7,203 bases of DNA, taken from NCBI GenBank assembly GCA_947475645.1, contig CANJNU010000041.1:1-7203 (forward strand), written 5' to 3'. How positions within the stretch are numbered: the stretch's first letter is position 1; every line of letters begins with the position of its first letter. The notes beneath the pieces were generated by a model. That model did no database searches and had not been told where the DNA came from. It worked only from the letters and a program-made list of their open reading frames with translations. The stretch comes from Bacteriovoracaceae bacterium. Lineage in GTDB: Bacteria; Bdellovibrionota; UBA1018. The position numbers and the translations under genes were made by a program. Of this stretch, positions 4,778 to 7,203 are shown piece by piece.

Positions 4778-7203
4778 TTAAGTACCTAACTCCGGAGTCA
4801 CTAGATCGATTTGGTAAGCCTCGATAATATCGCCGGGCTTTAGATCGTTGTAATTTTCAAGACCGATACCGCACTCGAAGCCAGAGGCCACTTCTTTTGC
4901 ATCGTCTTTGAAACGACGAAGTGAGGCCATTTTTCCGTCGAAGATTACGCGGGAATCGCGCAAGAGACGAACGTTGGCGCCACGAAGAATCTTTCCGTCG
5001 ATAACGGAAGTACCTGCGATGGTTCCAATCTTAGGCACACTGAAGATCTGACGAACTTCTGCGCGGCCCAAGAATCTCTCCACTTTTTTCTTATCAAGAA
5101 GTCCGGTCATGGCCTTTTTGATGTCGTCGAGGAGTTCGTAAATGATGGTGTAAGTTTTGATTTCAACGTGTTCAGCTTCAGCTACTTGGCGGGCCTTAGT
5201 TTCTGGGCGAACATTGAATCCAATAATTACGGCACCCGACGCGCTGGCTAGAAGGATATCACTTTCGGTGATTCCACCTGGGGCAGCGTGCAGTACCTTC
5301 ACTTTTACTTTTTGAGTTGAAGCCTTAATGAGACTTTCCTTAATGGCTTCAACAGATCCGAATACGTCTGCCTTCAGAACGACGTTAAGTTCTTTAACGT
5401 CTCCCGTTTGAACCTTAGCAAACAAATCTTCTAGGCTCACTTTCGCGGCAGAACCGGAAATCTTAGAGCGAAGCAGATCAACGCGCTTTTCGGCGAGGAT
5501 ACGAGCGTCCGCTTCACTGGTCGTGGTATTAAACTTCTCACCAGCGTTAGGTACGCCTTCGAAGCCCAAAATTTCTACAGCCATACCTGGGGTGACACGG
5601 TTTACGTTCTTCCCAAGGTAGTCGGTAAGTGCGCGAACTTTACCTGCGTAAGTGCCCGATACGATCGGATCGCCTACACAAAGGGTTCCGCGATTCACCA
5701 AAACACTGACCATAGGTCCACGACCCTTTTCGAGTCGTGCTTCCAAGACGGTTCCTGTTGCTTTTGCGTGAGGGTTGGCTCTTAGGTCTAGAACTTCAGC
5801 TTGAAGTAAAATTGCATCGAGTAACTTGTCTAAGTTGGTCTTCTTTAATGCCGACACGGGAACGAACATCGTTTCGCCGCCCCACTCTTCAGACAGTAAA
5901 TTCAACTCAGACAAACCTTGCATGATCTTCTCTGGATTTGAGCCAGGCTTGTCGATCTTATTCACCGCAACAATGATGGGCACCTTGGCGGCTTGTGCGT
6001 GGCTGACTGCTTCGCGAGTTTGAGGCATGACGCCATCATCTGCCGAAACTACTAACACTACGATATCCGTAACGTTTGCACCGCGAGCGCGCATCACCGA
6101 GAAAGCCTCGTGACCAGGCGTATCAATGAAGGTAATGAGCTTATCGTTCTTTGTGATTGTGTAGGCACCGATGTGTTGCGTAATTCCACCGGCTTCACCG
6201 CCGGCCACATTAGCCTCACGAATCGAATCGAGCAAAGTGGTTTTGCCGTGGTCGACGTGTCCCATGATGGTCACTACAGGAGGACGAGGAAGAAGTTCCT
6301 CAGTCTTATCTGCTGCGACTTCGATAAGAGTGTCCTCGCGGAAAGTCACATTCTTCACTTCATGCTGGTACTCTTGGGCAACCAAAGTTGCGGTATCGAA
6401 ATCGATCGACTGATTGACCGAAGCCATCACTCCCATTTTCATGAGCTTCCGAACCACATCGACAGACTTTACAGCGAGCTGGTTTGCGAAATCCTGAACA
6501 GTGATCTGATCGTTCATTTCTACGACGCGCTTATGAGCTGCCGCTTGGGTAATCTCGGTTTGACGAAGCAACTTACCCACAGGGAGGCGCTTCCTCTTGG
6601 GCAAGAAGACCATTTCTTTTTTGCGGAAGTCGGCAAAACGCACATCTTCTGGGCGCATTTCAACTTCGCGACCGCCTCCACCGCGTTTCTTTGCTGCCTC
6701 TTCCTCGGCCATCTGGTCGAGGCTTTCTTTGTTCACTCGAACAATACGGAAATCTCCTGGCGCAGCAGCGGGCTTGACTTGTCCTTTTGGTGTGACGGGA
6801 GGAGGTGTAGTGGGCTTGATCATCGGCCGCTGTGGCGGCGCAGTAAGATCTACCACCTTCAGAATACTTCTGCGGGGCGCAACTGGGCGAGGAGGCAATA
6901 CAATCGGCGCTCTCGCTGGACGAGTCGGTGCAGCAGGTGCATTTGTTGCTTTTAGAGAAGCACTTGCAGGATTTGATGTTGCCGAGGATGCACTGGGTGC
7001 CACGGCATCACTTGGATTTACTGCTTCTGATGTACCAAGATCTTGGATTGCTTCTTCGGAAGCAGAAATTTCGTCACCAGCGGAATCATGAGCAGCGTAT
7101 TGACCTTCGTCTGCGTATTGCTCGCCATCGGCAGCCATTACTGAGTTGTCCATCGAGGCGTCAGCGCCGCCTGCGGCGTCATCTGCGGGCGCGCCGGGAG
7201 CTC
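4778..7203 (-). CDS. infB: Translation initiation factor IF2, 5'-truncated by the window edge
   Basis: IF2 is the GTPase that brings fMet-tRNA to the 30S subunit and promotes 50S joining. The frame stays open from the ATG at 7153 to the window edge (16 further codons, Ala/Asp/Gly-rich), so that ATG is internal and the true start with the first IF2_N domain lies outside. Numbering from 7153, the order is: an Ala/Pro linker, acidic then proline-rich (1-135); a Gly/Lys-rich segment ending [14 protein letters not shown] (155-189); a second IF2_N domain (about 196-265, [14 protein letters not shown]); the G domain with G1 GHVDHGKT (298-305), G2 [10 protein letters not shown] (322-331), G3 DTPGH (344-348), G4 NKID (398-401) and G5 SAL (434-436); domain II (about 455-550); domain 3 (about 585-650, [16 protein letters not shown]); and the fMet-tRNA-binding C-terminal domain (about 665-791, ending [18 protein letters not shown]). 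All GTPase motifs are intact. It is the first gene seen in the infB-rbfA-truB unit, with a TAA 3 bases before rbfA. Confidence 0.97.
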   Translation of the reverse strand, partial: APGAPADDAAGGADASMDNSVMAADGEQYADEGQYAAHDSAGDEISASEEAIQDLGTSEAVNPSDAVAPSASSATSNPASASLKATNAPAAPTRPARAPIVLPPRPVAPRRSILKVVDLTAPPQRPMIKPTTPPPVTPKGQVKPAAAPGDFRIVRVNKESLDQMAEEEAAKKRGGGGREVEMRPEDVRFADFRKKEMVFLPKRKRLPVGKLLRQTEITQAAAHKRVVEMNDQITVQDFANQLAVKSVDVVRKLMKMGVMASVNQSIDFDTATLVAQEYQHEVKNVTFREDTLIEVAADKTEELLPRPPVVTIMGHVDHGKTTLLDSIREANVAGGEAGGITQHIGAYTITKNDKLITFIDTPGHEAFSVMRARGANVTDIVVLVVSADDGVMPQTREAVSHAQAAKVPIIVAVNKIDKPGSNPEKIMQGLSELNLLSEEWGGETMFVPVSALKKTNLDKLLDAILLQAEVLDLRANPHAKATGTVLEARLEKGRGPMVSVLVNRGTLCVGDPIVSGTYAGKVRALTDYLGKNVNRVTPGMAVEILGFEGVPNAGEKFNTTTSEADARILAEKRVDLLRSKISGSAAKVSLEDLFAKVQTGDVKELNVVLKADVFGSVEAIKESLIKASTQKVKVKVLHAAPGGITESDILLASASGAVIIGFNVRPETKARQVAEAEHVEIKTYTIIYELLDDIKKAMTGLLDKKKVERFLGRAEVRQIFSVPKIGTIAGTSVIDGKILRGANVRLLRDSRVIFDGKMASLRRFKDDAKEVASGFECGIGLENYNDLKPGDIIEAYQIDLVTPELGT

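Noticed and set aside
4469..4789. A 106-codon + strand frame opposite rbfA
   Set aside because: It is fully antisense to a clearly recognised RbfA and has no family-like motif.
6110..6955. A 281-codon open frame on the + strand, antisense to infB
   Set aside because: It lies wholly opposite the certain IF2 reading frame. Its translation is rich in Cys, His and Ser with no domain pattern, as expected from reading a GC-skewed gene backwards.
6597..7091. A 164-codon + strand open frame opposite the IF2 linker
   Set aside because: Its Ala/Gly/Arg/Ser-rich translation mirrors the Ala/Pro linker codons on the other strand; there is no ribosome binding site or recognisable fold.
7157..7195. GC-rich, partly self-complementary stretch near the right edge (GCCGC...GGCGGC, GGCGCGCC)
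   Set aside because: It is explained by Ala/Gly/Pro codons in the IF2 linker and has no T run or other sign of a regulatory structure.

Overview
The window carries two convergent gene blocks and is almost entirely coding. It has no tRNA, rRNA, CRISPR array, insertion sequence or other mobile element, and no gene-free stretch longer than 8 bases. The base composition looks balanced (not computed). The organism is a Gram-negative-type bacterium, because one product has a Sec signal peptide and periplasmic-type domains. The IF2 linker and second N-terminal domain resemble those I know from the former Deltaproteobacteria, especially the Bdellovibrio-like lineage. That assignment is an inference from memory and needs a tree.

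Left block, + strand (1-3377). The 3' two-thirds of hflX, a ribosome-associated GTPase, enters from the left edge. Its stop overlaps the start of the next gene as ATGA. That gene encodes a 636-residue exported protein with an unrecognised N-terminal region, two pepsin/retropepsin-like lobes and a C-terminal PDZ domain. Both catalytic triplets of the lobes are altered (HTG and DTS instead of DTG). A third gene for a small acidic protein of unknown function follows, linked by a TAATG junction. The three are very probably one transcript with coupled translation.

Right block, - strand (7203-3386). infB (translation initiation factor IF2) enters from the right edge without its true start, followed by rbfA and truB with 3-base gaps. 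This is the core of the widespread nusA-infB-rbfA-truB operon for initiation, 30S maturation and tRNA pseudouridine-55 formation. The genes often found between or after these (ylxP, nrnA, ribF, rpsO, pnp) are absent here.

The blocks meet tail to tail with 8 bases between the stop codons and no convincing terminator. No promoter is visible, since both blocks start outside the window. The ordinary part is translation machinery. The point most worth a second look is the apparently inactive double aspartic-protease/PDZ protein coupled to hflX.
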